From positions 1 through 53,165 of the forward strand of contig ONGR01000014.1 of the NCBI GenBank assembly GCA_900317425.1: 53,165 nucleotides of DNA, written 5' to 3'. A model generated the notes under the pieces. It saw nothing but the letters and a program-made list of their open reading frames with translations. It was not told the origin of the DNA and did no database searches. Positions 1 to 9,263 of the stretch are shown piece by piece (the first letter of the stretch is position 1; every line of letters begins with the position of its first letter). Made by a program: the position numbers and the translations under genes. Source of the stretch: an uncultured Eubacteriales bacterium. GTDB taxonomy: Bacteria > Bacillota > Clostridia > Oscillospirales > Oscillospiraceae.

Positions 1-37
1 GCACAGGGCGGCATCCCGACCGGGACAGCGGATCAGC

Positions 38-3000
38 TTACCAGTTGTAGCTGCTCAGGCCGGCAACGACCTGGGAGATCTTGGTAGCATCCTTGTTGAG
101 CACGCCATTGCCGTCGAAGTCCACGGCCAGGGCGGCCAGCTGATCGTCGAAGGTGGCGAGACCGGCGGCGACCCGCTTGGTCAGGGTGGAATCCTTGAGC
201 GCCACGGTGCCGTTCAGGTCGGCGTCGCCCTTGAGGGCGATGGACACGGTCACGTCGGCATCCACGATGGTGACGGTGAACTGATGCTCCTTACCCTCAG
301 TGGTGCAGGGCAGCAGCGTGTAGGTGCCGTCGCCGTTGTTCACGGCCACCACGCAGGGCTCGTCGCAGGCGACGGTGAAGGTCAACTCGCCGGGGCCGAA
401 CTTGGTGCCGGATTCGATGCTGGTCGCGGCCTTGCCGCCGGTGCGGTCGTCCACCAGGAACTGATAGGCCTGGCAGACCACGTCGGCGCGGTCGCGGATG
501 CGGATGCGGGGGAAGGGACCCTCGGGGGCGTTGAAGGTGTCGTCATAGGAGGCAAGACCGGTGACGGTGATCTTGGCGCCCACCACGCAGTTCTCCACTT
601 CCTTGGCGGTGGTGATGTAACCGTCGATGAAGACGCGGGCCAGGTTGCCGGCCTCGTCCTTGACCATGATGGTCTGGATCAGACCGTTGGCCAGCTCGAA
701 GCTCTCCACGGTGCCCTTGACGGTGACCAGCTTACCCTCGGCGCTGCGGTCATTCAGCTCCGCCGCGGCGATCTCGGTGGGCTCCACGGAACCCGTGCCG
801 ATGACCTCGATGGTCTGGACCTGCAGCTCGGGCTCACCCTGGTAGAAGTCGGTGTGGCCCACGATGCGGACCTTGTCGCCCACCTTGTACTCGCCGGAGA
901 CGGGGAAGCAGCAGATGCCGGCGGTGTCGTCCTGGACGTAGATGCAGTCGAAGAAGGCGGTGTCCTTGTCATAGCCGGAGGCGTTGGAGGTGACCACGCC
1001 CTCGATGGTGAAGCGGTAGCCGGTGTCATCGGGCTTGGAGGCGTCGCGGACGTCCTTGATCGGAGTGACCTTGCCCTCGGTATCCTTATCCAGGATATCC
1101 AGCTCCACGTTGGCGCTGTAGGTGTACTCCTTGCCCTCAAACTCCACGATGGCCGTCACGGTGACGGTGGTGAGCTTGGCGGTGTCAAAGACGTGGTCGA
1201 AGGTCACGTCCAGGGTGCTGCCGGCCTTGATGGTGTAGGTCTGGCTGTCGGTGCCGATCACCGTGCCGCCCACGGTGTAGACCAGGCTCTTGACGGTGGC
1301 GTCCTGCGCCTCGCTGTTAAAGAGGTTGGTGGTCAGAGTGGCGGTCTCGCCCTTGTACACGGGCTCGGAGGCGGCCTTGATGTCGGTGATGCCGACCTTC
1401 AGGGCGTGACCCACCCAGACGGGGGAGGTGACGGCCAGGTCGCCGTCCTTTTGGGTGACGCGGACGAAGTAGTAGCTGTACTCAGGCTCCAGCTCCACGG
1501 TGAGGCTGCCTTCGGCCAGCTCGGCGGCGTTGTCCCAGGTGTGGGCCACGGCGCCGTTGTTGCACACCAGCTCCACCTTGGCGATGGAATCGCTGGCGTC
1601 GGGATCATACAGGGTGACCTCGATGTTCAGCTTCTCGGGGGCGTTCTCATCGGTGAAGATGGTGCCCATGGGCTCGCCGTTGAGGGTGTAGTTGATCTGC
1701 AGGTTCTTGTCCTCGGTGGCGTAGACCCGCAGGGCGCGGATGGCGTCGTAGATGCCCTGCTCGCTGAAGTCGTTGGTCAGGATGACGTCGCGGGCGTCGT
1801 TGGCGTTGCCCCAGCGGCCCTTGTGGTTATCCTGGTTGTTGGTGGGAGCCACGTGCCAGCCCTTGTCCAGAGCCATGGTGTACTGCTCATAGCTGGGATA
1901 GTAGCCGCCGGCGCCGATCTGGCCCTCGCCGTTGCCCACCTCCACCAGGAACATGTGCTCGTCGGTCTCCTCATCCCAGTAGGAGAAGTCGGTGAAGTTG
2001 CCGAAGGTGGTGCCGGGGTGGTTGAACTGGTTCAGGGACTCGCCCTTGTTGATGGTCTCGTAATAGAGCTTCATGCCCGCGTCGCCGGACTTGTTGTTCA
2101 GCTCGGCGTTGTTGCGGGACACCAGACCGTCGGAATCGAAGGTGTTGATGTGGCCGGGGCCGCCGGACCAGGTCATCTCGAAGCCGGCGATGGCGATGAG
2201 ACCGGTGTGCTTCTCGTTGAAGTCAGCCACCGTATTCTTATAGGTGTTCCACAGCTCGCGGCTGGCCTCGGTCATCAGGCTCTGATCGTTCAGAGCGTCG
2301 GCCGGGTTGGCGGCGCTGGTGGTATCGAAGTAGTTGGAGTGGTCGGTGAAGGCCACGAACTGGACGTTGGCGCTCTCCGGCAGGGAGGCGACGTAGTCCA
2401 GAGCGGTCTCCAGAGAGCCGGAACCGTCGGAATAGGTGGTGTGGGAGTGGAGCTGACCGAAGTACAGCTGATACTCCGCGATGCCCACGGTGAAGGTCCA
2501 GATCTTCTCGGCTGTCACGCCGTCGGCGCGGGTCACGGTGATCTTCACGGTGACGCGGCCGTCGGCCAGATCGGCGGCGGGGGTGTAGCTGAGAGTGCCG
2601 TTCTCATACCTGGCCTCCACCACCTGGTCGTTGACGGTCATGGTGAAGGTGGGATTCTCGCCCACGTTGCCGACCTTGGCGGAGATGGTGGGCTTCTTCT
2701 CGTCCCGGGTCTGAGAGTTGGGGGCGGGGGTCAGATCCGCGAAGAAGGGCTCGTCGACGATCTGAACGACCTTCTCGCCCTCGTACTCGATGCCGTAGCT
2801 GTTCTTGACGGTGACCTTAATGGTGAAGGAGGTCAGGCCGTCCGCCACGTCGATGTCGGCGGCGGGGATGGTGACGCTGTAGGCCTTGCCGTCGGCGGTC
2901 TGCTCCACCGTACCGGTCTTGGTGCCGGCGGTGTAGGTGATGGTGACGTCAGTGATCTCGGGGGCCAGATCGTCCAGGGAGAAGGACAGAACGTAATCCT

Positions 3001-6000
3001 GCTCCACGTAGCGGGAGTCCTCGCAGTCAAAGACGACGGAGGGATCCTGCACGATGTCCCCGTAGATCTTGGTGCCCTCTGCCACGGGATAGAAGTTGAA
3101 GAGGTAGATGGCCAGATCGTTCTTGGTGTTGAAGGTCCAGCCGGAGAACACGCTGGAGAAGTACTCGATGCAGACCGGGTTGCCGCCGTAGGTGGCCTCC
3201 TTGTTGTAGATGACGTAGCCACCCTCCTTGGCCTTCAGGAACCACTTGGCGGTCTCGGGCAGCTTGCCGTTTTCGTCCTTGTCCACGAAGAACAGCTCCT
3301 CTTCGTTGTTGGTGGCCAGGTACTTGCCGTCCACCTCGAAGCTGTAGTAGCGGCCCATGGTGTCCACGGTGAAGACGTAGGCGCCGTTGCCGGCCTTGGC
3401 CTTGCCGCCCTCGATGGTGGTGGGCACGGCGGTCAGAGAGTAGGTGGCCTCCTTGGCAAGACCCAGAGAGGACTCGGCGTTGGAGTTGTAGATCACGTAC
3501 TGATCGCCCTTGTTCAGGACGCCGTCCCACTCGCCGTCGTCATAGGCCTCGATGGCGTCGTCGGCGTTGACCAGATAGAACTGGAGGGCGAACTCGTTCT
3601 CCACGAACTTGTTGGAGCCGGGGTTGGTGAAGTAGCCGGAGAACACCTCGGTGTCGTTGCGGACGTAGGCCTCGATATAAGCGGGGCCGTTATTGCCGGA
3701 CACGGTGGGGCTGTTGGCATAGAAGCAGTTGGCCGTCTTGGCGGGGGTCAGGGTCCAGGTGTTGTCCGGATACTTGCCCACGTCCACGCTCAGCTCGGCG
3801 TAGTTGCCGCTGGGCCAGACGGTGATGCTGCGGCTCTCGTCGCCGTAGGCATAGAAGCTGTAGGTGTTGCTGTCGGCGTTGACCTTCACGGTCCAGATCA
3901 TGTCCTCGGTGAAGTTCTCCACCTTGCCGTCCTTGTTGACGGTGGCGGCATTGGCCTTCAGATACCAGTCGCCGTTGGGCTTGGAGCTGATGGCGGTCTT
4001 GTGGCCGGGACTGTAGATGGCCACGGTGGAGCCGTCCTTCAGGTCGGCCAGGCTGGTGATCAGATCGCCGTTCTCACCGGGCTGGTCGGGAGTCTCCGGC
4101 TCGGCACCCTGCTTGTAGAAGTTGAAGACAAAGGCGCTGTTGGTGCCGGGATTGCTGTAATCCACCAGGGAGAATTCGCTGTATTTGGCGTACCAGTCGA
4201 TGTAGATGTGGCCGCCGGTCTTGCTGCTGGGCAGCTCACCCAGATAGAGGTAGCTTCCGTTGGCGGCGCTCTCCGCCGTCCACTTGGAGGCAGCGGGGTT
4301 GTTCAGCGCGATGTTGTTGTAGATCTTGCCGGAAGTGGCGTTGGTGGACTGGACGCCGCCCAGGACCTTGCTGCCCTGGGTGAAGGTGTAGGTGCCGTCG
4401 TTGTTGACGGTCACGTCCCAGACCACGGAGGCGTCGTCGGTGGTGATCACGCCCTCGGCCGGGGTCAGATCCACGCCGGCCAGATAGTAGCTGCCGACCA
4501 CGGTGGAGCTGATGCCCTTCTTGTTGGCGTCGTTGAAGAGGATCACCTTGTCGCCGGTGGCCAGAGCGGAGGTGAGGCCGTAGGTGTTGACGGTGGGCTC
4601 TTCGGGCTGATCGGGCTCATCGGGGGAGGGCAGCAGATAGAACTGCATGCCGAAGGCAGCCTCGGTCAGAGAGCCCTCGTCGGTGGAATAGCCGCAGAAG
4701 ACCCGGGTGGTGACGTTGTTGACCTTCTTGTTGTAGACCTCCACGTAGGAAGCGCCGTATTTGGTGGTCAGGGTGTTGCTGCGCATATAGAAGGTGCTGT
4801 TGGCGGCGTTGCAGACGTCCAGCTTCCAGCCGGTGTCGGCGCCGGCATGGTTGGGATCGCTGGTCAGCTCCACGAAAGTGCCGCTGAGCCAGGCGGTCAC
4901 GGCCTTGTCGTCCTGGGTGAAGGTGTAGACGCCGTCGTCAGATACGCTGACCTTCCAGATCTGGTTGTCGGCGGGCTCGGCGACCTCACCGTTTTCAATG
5001 GTGGCCTCGCCCTTGAGCAGGTACCAGTCCTGATAGGTCTCGGAGGTCATGGCGATCTCGCTGGCGGGGTTGTAGATCACCACGTAGGAGCCGTCGGTCA
5101 GATCGGCCAGATCCGTGACCAGGCCGGTCTTGGCCTCTTTCACCTCGCCGTAGAAGTTGAACACGTAGCGCTCGGGATAGGAGGTGTTCAGGCTGTAGCA
5201 GGTGAAGTAATCGTGGTAATACTGCAGATACTGGGCCTTGCCGCTGTAGGTGGCGCTGTCGCACTTCACGTAGTAGCCGCCCTCAGCGGTTTCCAACTGG
5301 AACAGGGTGTTGGCGGATGCCGCGTCCACGAACTGCACGTTGGTGCCGTCCACCTCCAGGTACTTGCCGTCCTTGTTGACGAAGGAGTACTTGCCGTCCT
5401 TGTCCACCTTCACGGTGAGATAGGCGATCGTCTCGTCGGAGACGGACATCTGATCGTTCTCGATGGTGACATTTACGGGGCTGAGCTCGTGCTTCTTGTT
5501 GTTAAAGAGGTAGTCCGTCAGACTCATGACGACGGAGCTGGCCGGGTTGCAGATGACGACCTGATCGCCGTCAGCGGGAGCCTCGGTCAGCTTGGTCAGG
5601 GTGACGGCCTGGGGATCGTCGGGGGTGGGATCGTCGGGCTGGGGATCCACCGGGGTCTCGGAGCCGGAGAGCTTCCAGATGCCCAGGGTCTGGCCGGCGG
5701 TGTTGCCGGTGGTGTTGTTGTAGGCGCGCCAATCCGGCTTGTCCACGTAGACGCCCAGATAGCGCTGTGTGCCGTCGGTATCCTTGGCGGTCAGATAGCC
5801 GCTGGCGGTGTCCACCGTCCAGGAGGCCGCGGTGTCACCCACCCGGACGCAGTTGTTCTTGCCCTTGCTGTCCAGGTAGAGGGACTTGCCATCCTTGTTT
5901 TGGATGGTGTAGCCGTCGGTAACGGCGGAAATGGTCCAGCCATAGTTGCCGGAGTCGGTGGTCAGCGTGTCGCCGCTGACGGTGGCCACGATGGCAGCGG

Positions 6001-6217
6001 GGCCGGTGGTGGCCGCGTTCGCGGGCAGTACCCAGGTGGTATCGCCCTTGGTCATGGTGATGGCCACGGTGTCCTCAGACGTGATCTGACTGAGATCCGT
6101 CTTTGTCCACGTGGCGGTGGCGGGCTCCGCCGCCCAGATGCTCGCCGGAAGCAGGCTGAAAACCATGCATAGGGAGAGCAGGAGGGAGAGGAGCTTGTGG
6201 GCGTTGCGTGTTCTCAT
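38..6217 (-). CDS. Very large secreted PHP-domain metallohydrolase with repeated N-terminal modules and dockerin-like C-terminus
   Basis: About 2059 aa. I chose the ATG at 6217 because AGAAGGAGGA precedes it; an in-frame ATG 36 nt upstream has no such site. A signal peptide (MRTRNAHKLLSLLLSLCMVF) opens the protein. Residues about 35-1060 hold six diverged modules of about 160-175 aa; they typically open like GDQVVICNPASSVVMS and five close with an F-FY strand such as YVFNFY. Ig-like segments follow. A PHP/CehA-McbA-type phosphoesterase domain sits at about 1250-1600, with metal-binding His in QLHSHTTYSDGS (H1257, H1259) and TDHSN. Then come a CARDB-like Ig domain (about 1605-1700), an OB-fold-like domain (about 1710-1850) and a dockerin-like pair of calcium loops (GDADLNGTV, DFDGNGVL) at the end. 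Family knowledge suggests an exported phosphoesterase or nuclease; the substrate is unknown. It is monocistronic with its own promoter. Confidence 0.85.
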   Translation of the reverse strand: MRTRNAHKLLSLLLSLCMVFSLLPASIWAAEPATATWTKTDLSQITSEDTVAITMTKGDTTWVLPANAATTGPAAIVATVSGDTLTTDSGNYGWTISAVTDGYTIQNKDGKSLYLDSKGKNNCVRVGDTAASWTVDTASGYLTAKDTDGTQRYLGVYVDKPDWRAYNNTTGNTAGQTLGIWKLSGSETPVDPQPDDPTPDDPQAVTLTKLTEAPADGDQVVICNPASSVVMSLTDYLFNNKKHELSPVNVTIENDQMSVSDETIAYLTVKVDKDGKYSFVNKDGKYLEVDGTNVQFVDAASANTLFQLETAEGGYYVKCDSATYSGKAQYLQYYHDYFTCYSLNTSYPERYVFNFYGEVKEAKTGLVTDLADLTDGSYVVIYNPASEIAMTSETYQDWYLLKGEATIENGEVAEPADNQIWKVSVSDDGVYTFTQDDKAVTAWLSGTFVELTSDPNHAGADTGWKLDVCNAANSTFYMRSNTLTTKYGASYVEVYNKKVNNVTTRVFCGYSTDEGSLTEAAFGMQFYLLPSPDEPDQPEEPTVNTYGLTSALATGDKVILFNDANKKGISSTVVGSYYLAGVDLTPAEGVITTDDASVVWDVTVNNDGTYTFTQGSKVLGGVQSTNATSGKIYNNIALNNPAASKWTAESAANGSYLYLGELPSSKTGGHIYIDWYAKYSEFSLVDYSNPGTNSAFVFNFYKQGAEPETPDQPGENGDLITSLADLKDGSTVAIYSPGHKTAISSKPNGDWYLKANAATVNKDGKVENFTEDMIWTVKVNADSNTYSFYAYGDESRSITVWPSGNYAELSVDVGKYPDNTWTLTPAKTANCFYANSPTVSGNNGPAYIEAYVRNDTEVFSGYFTNPGSNKFVENEFALQFYLVNADDAIEAYDDGEWDGVLNKGDQYVIYNSNAESSLGLAKEATYSLTAVPTTIEGGKAKAGNGAYVFTVDTMGRYYSFEVDGKYLATNNEEELFFVDKDENGKLPETAKWFLKAKEGGYVIYNKEATYGGNPVCIEYFSSVFSGWTFNTKNDLAIYLFNFYPVAEGTKIYGDIVQDPSVVFDCEDSRYVEQDYVLSFSLDDLAPEITDVTITYTAGTKTGTVEQTADGKAYSVTIPAADIDVADGLTSFTIKVTVKNSYGIEYEGEKVVQIVDEPFFADLTPAPNSQTRDEKKPTISAKVGNVGENPTFTMTVNDQVVEARYENGTLSYTPAADLADGRVTVKITVTRADGVTAEKIWTFTVGIAEYQLYFGQLHSHTTYSDGSGSLETALDYVASLPESANVQFVAFTDHSNYFDTTSAANPADALNDQSLMTEASRELWNTYKNTVADFNEKHTGLIAIAGFEMTWSGGPGHINTFDSDGLVSRNNAELNNKSGDAGMKLYYETINKGESLNQFNHPGTTFGNFTDFSYWDEETDEHMFLVEVGNGEGQIGAGGYYPSYEQYTMALDKGWHVAPTNNQDNHKGRWGNANDARDVILTNDFSEQGIYDAIRALRVYATEDKNLQINYTLNGEPMGTIFTDENAPEKLNIEVTLYDPDASDSIAKVELVCNNGAVAHTWDNAAELAEGSLTVELEPEYSYYFVRVTQKDGDLAVTSPVWVGHALKVGITDIKAASEPVYKGETATLTTNLFNSEAQDATVKSLVYTVGGTVIGTDSQTYTIKAGSTLDVTFDHVFDTAKLTTVTVTAIVEFEGKEYTYSANVELDILDKDTEGKVTPIKDVRDASKPDDTGYRFTIEGVVTSNASGYDKDTAFFDCIYVQDDTAGICCFPVSGEYKVGDKVRIVGHTDFYQGEPELQVQTIEVIGTGSVEPTEIAAAELNDRSAEGKLVTVKGTVESFELANGLIQTIMVKDEAGNLARVFIDGYITTAKEVENCVVGAKITVTGLASYDDTFNAPEGPFPRIRIRDRADVVCQAYQFLVDDRTGGKAATSIESGTKFGPGELTFTVACDEPCVVAVNNGDGTYTLLPCTTEGKEHQFTVTIVDADVTVSIALKGDADLNGTVALKDSTLTKRVAAGLATFDDQLAALAVDFDGNGVLNKDATKISQVVAGLSSYNW

Positions 6218-6275
6218 AGGGTGTCCTCCTTCTAAAATATCCACGTCGTGCAAATAGCTACAACATAACAGTATA

Positions 6276-6304
6276 ATTATACCAGGAAAAACCCGATAAA
6301 TCCA
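6276..6304 (-). promoter_or_regulatory. Probable sigma-A promoter of the PHP protein gene
   Basis: On the minus strand TGGATT (6304-6299) and TATAAT (6281-6276) are separated by 17 nt, about 60 nt upstream of the chosen start. The -10 is perfect and the -35 is weak. Confidence 0.5.
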
Positions 6305-6340
6305 GCATTATTTCCGTTTTCTCCCATAAAAATCCGCGCA

Positions 6341-6369
6341 TTGACACCGGTGGCCAAAGTTGATATGCT
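6341..6369 (+). promoter_or_regulatory. Sigma-A promoter of the YibE/F gene
   Basis: TTGACA (6341-6346), 17-nt spacer, TATGCT (6364-6369), 48 nt before the ATG at 6418. Confidence 0.75.
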
Positions 6370-6417
6370 ACATATATATCAATCGATCAATCATTCCGTG
6401 GAGCGGGAGGCCCGAAC

Positions 6418-7593
6418 ATGAAAAAGCCACAGGCAAGACCGGACGTTTCCGGCTGGCTGAAAAGGGAAAAATGGAGCATCGCGGTGCTGTGTACGGCGGC
6501 GGTGCTGTTCGTTGCGGCCTGCCTGTGGCTGCGCCCGGAGGGGGCGGGTGAGCAGGCGGCGGAGTACGTGGAATATGAAAAGGCCGTGGTCACCTCCGTC
6601 CTCACCGACAACACCCAGGCCGATCCCGCCTCTGATGGCGCCTGGCGGGGCGAGCAGACCCTGCTGGCGGAGGTGAAGAGCGGGCAGTATGCCGGGGAGA
6701 CCATGATGGTCTACAACTACGTGGGTCCGGTGTACGGCGCCCCGGTGGGGGAGGGGGACGGCGTGTCCCTGACCATCTCCACCTATGCCGACGGACACCA
6801 CAGCGCCACCGTCTATGAGTACAACCGCATCCCGGCCCTGGTGGCGGTGATCGCCGTCTTCTTCCTGGTGACGGCCCTGGTGGGCCGCAGGACCGGCGTC
6901 AAGTCGCTGCTGGGTCTGGTCATCACGGTGCTGTGCCTGTTCCGGATCCTGCTGCCCCTGCTGATGCGCGGCGCGCCCACGCTGCCGGCGGTGTTTCTGG
7001 TCTGCGCCTATATCGCGGTGGTCAGCTTCACCATTTTGGGCGGCCTGCACCGCAAGAGCGTCTGCGCCATCCTGGGCACCGTGGCCGGCACGGCGGCGGC
7101 CCTGCTCTTCGGCCTGCTGGCCCAGGCTCTGGCCCGGGTGGACGGCCTGCGTCTGGCCGATGTGCAGCCCCTGCTGCAGCTGAGGCAGACCGGCACACCC
7201 ATCGGTCTGCGGGGCCTTCTGGTGGGCGGCGTGGTCATCAGCGCCTTGGGCGCGGTGATGGACGTGGCCATGAGCATCTCCTCCGCCCTGGAGGAGGTCC
7301 ACGGCGCCAACCCCGCCCTGGGACGCCGGGAGCTGTTCCGCTCCGGCATGAACATCGGACGGGACATGGTGGGCACCATGACCAACACGCTGATCCTGGC
7401 CTTCCTGGGCAGCGGCTTTACCCTGATCCTCTATCTCTACTCCCTGGGCCTGGCCAGATATCAGCTGTTCACCTCCGCCTACGCGGCCATCGAGATCATC
7501 AGCGGCGTGGCCAGCAGCATCGGCATGATCCTGGCCATCCCCGTCACGGCCCTGATCAGCGCCGCCATGATCGCCCGGCGGGGAGAGAAATAA
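6418..7593 (+). CDS. YibE/F family membrane protein
   Basis: 391 aa. An N-terminal transmembrane helix (about 20-40) is followed by a roughly 85-residue extracytoplasmic domain and then about seven hydrophobic helices from residue 140 to 385. The loop GAVMDVAMSISSALEEV and the later NIGRDMVGTMTNTLILAF are characteristic of the YibE/F family, which is a predicted permease/exporter without a settled substrate. The start follows GGAGCGGGAGG. The gene is alone between its own promoter and a strong terminator. Confidence 0.85.
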   Translation: MKKPQARPDVSGWLKREKWSIAVLCTAAVLFVAACLWLRPEGAGEQAAEYVEYEKAVVTSVLTDNTQADPASDGAWRGEQTLLAEVKSGQYAGETMMVYNYVGPVYGAPVGEGDGVSLTISTYADGHHSATVYEYNRIPALVAVIAVFFLVTALVGRRTGVKSLLGLVITVLCLFRILLPLLMRGAPTLPAVFLVCAYIAVVSFTILGGLHRKSVCAILGTVAGTAAALLFGLLAQALARVDGLRLADVQPLLQLRQTGTPIGLRGLLVGGVVISALGAVMDVAMSISSALEEVHGANPALGRRELFRSGMNIGRDMVGTMTNTLILAFLGSGFTLILYLYSLGLARYQLFTSAYAAIEIISGVASSIGMILAIPVTALISAAMIARRGEK

Positions 7594-7615
7594 AAGAAAA
7601 GTACGACGAAACAGG

Positions 7616-7647
7616 AAAGGGAGCACCCCGACAGGGTGCTCCCTTTT
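7616..7647 (+). terminator. Intrinsic terminator after YibE/F
   Basis: Hairpin with arms GGGAGCACCC and GGGTGCTCCC followed by TTTT, 25 nt after the stop codon. Confidence 0.85.
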
Positions 7648-7665
7648 GAATGCGGATGAGCGACG

Positions 7666-7685
7666 TGGAACAGGATACGGGAGTC
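7666..7685 (-). repeat. Duplicated 3' end of tRNA-Gly
   Basis: This 20-nt stretch matches the last 20 nt of the tRNA-Gly gene at 7824-7843 at 19 of 20 positions, in the same orientation and 158 nt away. It covers CCA, the 3' acceptor strand and the 3' half of the T arm. There is no upstream tRNA body, so it is a detached tRNA end. See findings. Confidence 0.8.
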
Positions 7686-7786
7686 TTTTCTCGCTGCGCA
7701 AACAGTCCACCGGACTGTTTGCTGCCGGTTTTGTTCACTCGCCTTGCTCGTGCAAAACCGAAGTTCGTTTCGACTACCGATTTTCC
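7686..7786. repeat. Hairpin-rich noncoding insert between the tRNA-Gly end and its copy
   Basis: About 100 nt with a perfect 11-bp hairpin (GCAAACAGTCC / GGACTGTTTGC, 7698-7722) and a second stem-loop (CGGTTTTG / CAAAACCG, 7726-7760). I see no credible gene. On the minus strand it contains GAGCAAGGCGAGTG, which resembles GAGCGAAGCGAGTG in the repeat at 42402-42564, so it may be a distant member of that repeat class. Confidence 0.55.
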
Positions 7787-7823
7787 AAAAAGGAAGGACG
7801 CCTCATGTGGCGTCCTTCCTTTT
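7787..7823 (-). terminator. Terminator of tRNA-Gly
   Basis: Long perfect hairpin (AAGGAAGGACGCC, 7-nt loop, then its complement) flanked by A5 and T5, so it can work in both directions. It abuts the tRNA 3' end and serves the minus strand. Confidence 0.85.
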
Positions 7824-7897
7824 TGGAGCAGGATACGGGAGTCGAACCCGCCTCCTCGGCTTGGGAAGCCGATGTACTACCGATGTACGAATCCTGC
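7824..7897 (-). tRNA. tRNA-Gly (anticodon CCC)
   Basis: On the minus strand a full cloverleaf can be drawn: acceptor GCAGGAT/ATCCTGC, D arm GTAC-loop-GTAC, anticodon stem TCGGC/GCCGA around loop TTCCCAA (anticodon CCC), T arm with loop TTCGACT, and an encoded CCA end. The length is 74 nt including CCA. Confidence 0.93.
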
Positions 7898-7908
7898 GGA
7901 ACAAAATG

Positions 7909-7937
7909 ATTATAGCAGACGGAGGGGCGGTTTGCAA
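7909..7937 (-). promoter_or_regulatory. Promoter of tRNA-Gly
   Basis: Minus-strand TTGCAA (7937-7932), 17-nt spacer, perfect TATAAT (7914-7909), 11 nt before the mature 5' end. Confidence 0.75.
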
Positions 7938-8013
7938 CCGAAAATTCTGTCGAAGCCGTCATAACCGCCCCGGCCGGGCCATACCATGAGAAAAAACGAG
8001 GGGGAGAACGACA

Positions 8014-9165
8014 ATGAAACGCTGCGCTACTCTGTTCACGGCCATGCTGCTGCTGATATCTCTGCTGCCGGTGGAGGCCCGGGCGGTGGACCTGCCCATC
8101 CACTCCCGGGCGGCGGTGCTGATGGAGAAGGAGACGGGCCAGGTGCTCTACGCCCAAAACGAGCACGAGCAGCTGGAGCCGGCCAGCGTCACCAAGGTGA
8201 TGACGCTGCTGCTGGTGATGGAGGCCATCGACAGCGGCACCCTGCACTACGACGACATGGTCACCGCCAGCGACTATGCCAGCTCCATGGGCGGCAGCCA
8301 GATCTTCCTGAAGGCCGGGGAGCAGATGACCGTGGAGGACCTGCTCAAGGGTGTGTGCGTGGCCTCGGGCAACGATGCCTGCGTGGCGCTGGCGGAGCAT
8401 CTGGCCGGCGTGACGGAGCTGTTCGTGGCCCAGATGAACAACCGGGCCCGCGAACTGGGCATGAACGACACCAACTTCGTCAACTGCAACGGCCTGCCGG
8501 CGGAGGGCCACGTCACCAGCGCCTACGACATCGCCCTGATGAGCCGGGAGCTGATCCTGCACCACCCGGATATCCGGCGTTTCACCACCATCTGGATGGA
8601 CACCCTCCGGGGCGGGGAGTTCCAGCTGAGCAACACCAACAAGCTGATCCGGTTTTATGACGGCGCCACCGGCCTCAAGACCGGCTCCACCGATTCGGCG
8701 GGCTACTGCATCAGCGCCACCGCCGAGAAGGAGGGCATGGAGCTCATCGCCGTCACGCTGAAGGCGGACACCTCCAACGAGCGCTTTGAGGACGCCAAGG
8801 CCCTGCTGAACTACGGCTTTTCCACCTACACGGTGCTGGACGCCGGAGAGGGCGTGACGCTGGAGCCGGTGCCGGTGGAGCTGGGCACGGCGGAGACGGT
8901 GACGCCGGTGCTGTCCGACCAGGGCCGGCGGCTGCTGGTGGAGCGCTCCCAGGCCGCCGGTGTGGAGCGGACGGTGGAGCTTGCCGAGTCGGTGGAGGCG
9001 CCGGTGGAGGCGGGCCAGCAGCTGGGTCAGGTCACCGTCACCGCCGGGGACACGGTGGTGGCCACGGTGCCCATCCTGGCCGGAGAGGCGGTGCCGCGGC
9101 TGACCTGGAGCGACATGTTTTTGCGGATGCTGCGGTGGGCTGTGACGGGAGGAACGGCGGAATAG
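8014..9165 (+). CDS. D-alanyl-D-alanine carboxypeptidase (PBP5/DacF-type)
   Basis: 383 aa. It has a signal peptide (about 1-25, cleavage near AVD) and the three serine DD-peptidase motifs in order: SVTK (S58, K61), SGN (118-120) and KTG (222-224). This is the S11 peptidase that trims the terminal D-Ala of peptidoglycan stem peptides outside the membrane. A beta-rich C-terminal domain (about 270-355) is followed by a short amphipathic or hydrophobic end (MFLRMLRWAV) that probably holds it to the membrane, as in PBP5. The start follows GAGGGGGAGAAC. Sporulating Firmicutes often have several paralogues, so I do not assign a specific symbol. Confidence 0.93.
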   Translation: MKRCATLFTAMLLLISLLPVEARAVDLPIHSRAAVLMEKETGQVLYAQNEHEQLEPASVTKVMTLLLVMEAIDSGTLHYDDMVTASDYASSMGGSQIFLKAGEQMTVEDLLKGVCVASGNDACVALAEHLAGVTELFVAQMNNRARELGMNDTNFVNCNGLPAEGHVTSAYDIALMSRELILHHPDIRRFTTIWMDTLRGGEFQLSNTNKLIRFYDGATGLKTGSTDSAGYCISATAEKEGMELIAVTLKADTSNERFEDAKALLNYGFSTYTVLDAGEGVTLEPVPVELGTAETVTPVLSDQGRRLLVERSQAAGVERTVELAESVEAPVEAGQQLGQVTVTAGDTVVATVPILAGEAVPRLTWSDMFLRMLRWAVTGGTAE

Positions 9166-9190
9166 GTCGAATATTCGGACATTTTTTCCC

Positions 9191-9219
9191 TTGTATTTTC
9201 CCCCCGCTGGCCTTATGAT
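9191..9219 (+). promoter_or_regulatory. Promoter of pgi
   Basis: TTGTAT, 17-nt spacer, TATGAT, 45 nt before the start codon. Confidence 0.65.
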
Positions 9220-9263
9220 TAAACTATCAGAATAATTGTGTTTTACCATAGGAGGCGGCACGT

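Noticed and set aside
284-6172. A 1962-codon open frame on the plus strand opposite the PHP protein gene
   Set aside because: It mirrors the real gene through GC3 bias; the product is a low-complexity G/V/H/D/L mix with no domain, no signal and no ribosome site.
7646-7989. Several short plus-strand frames over the tRNA region
   Set aside because: They translate the tRNA antisense and the hairpin insert; no ribosome sites and no conserved features.
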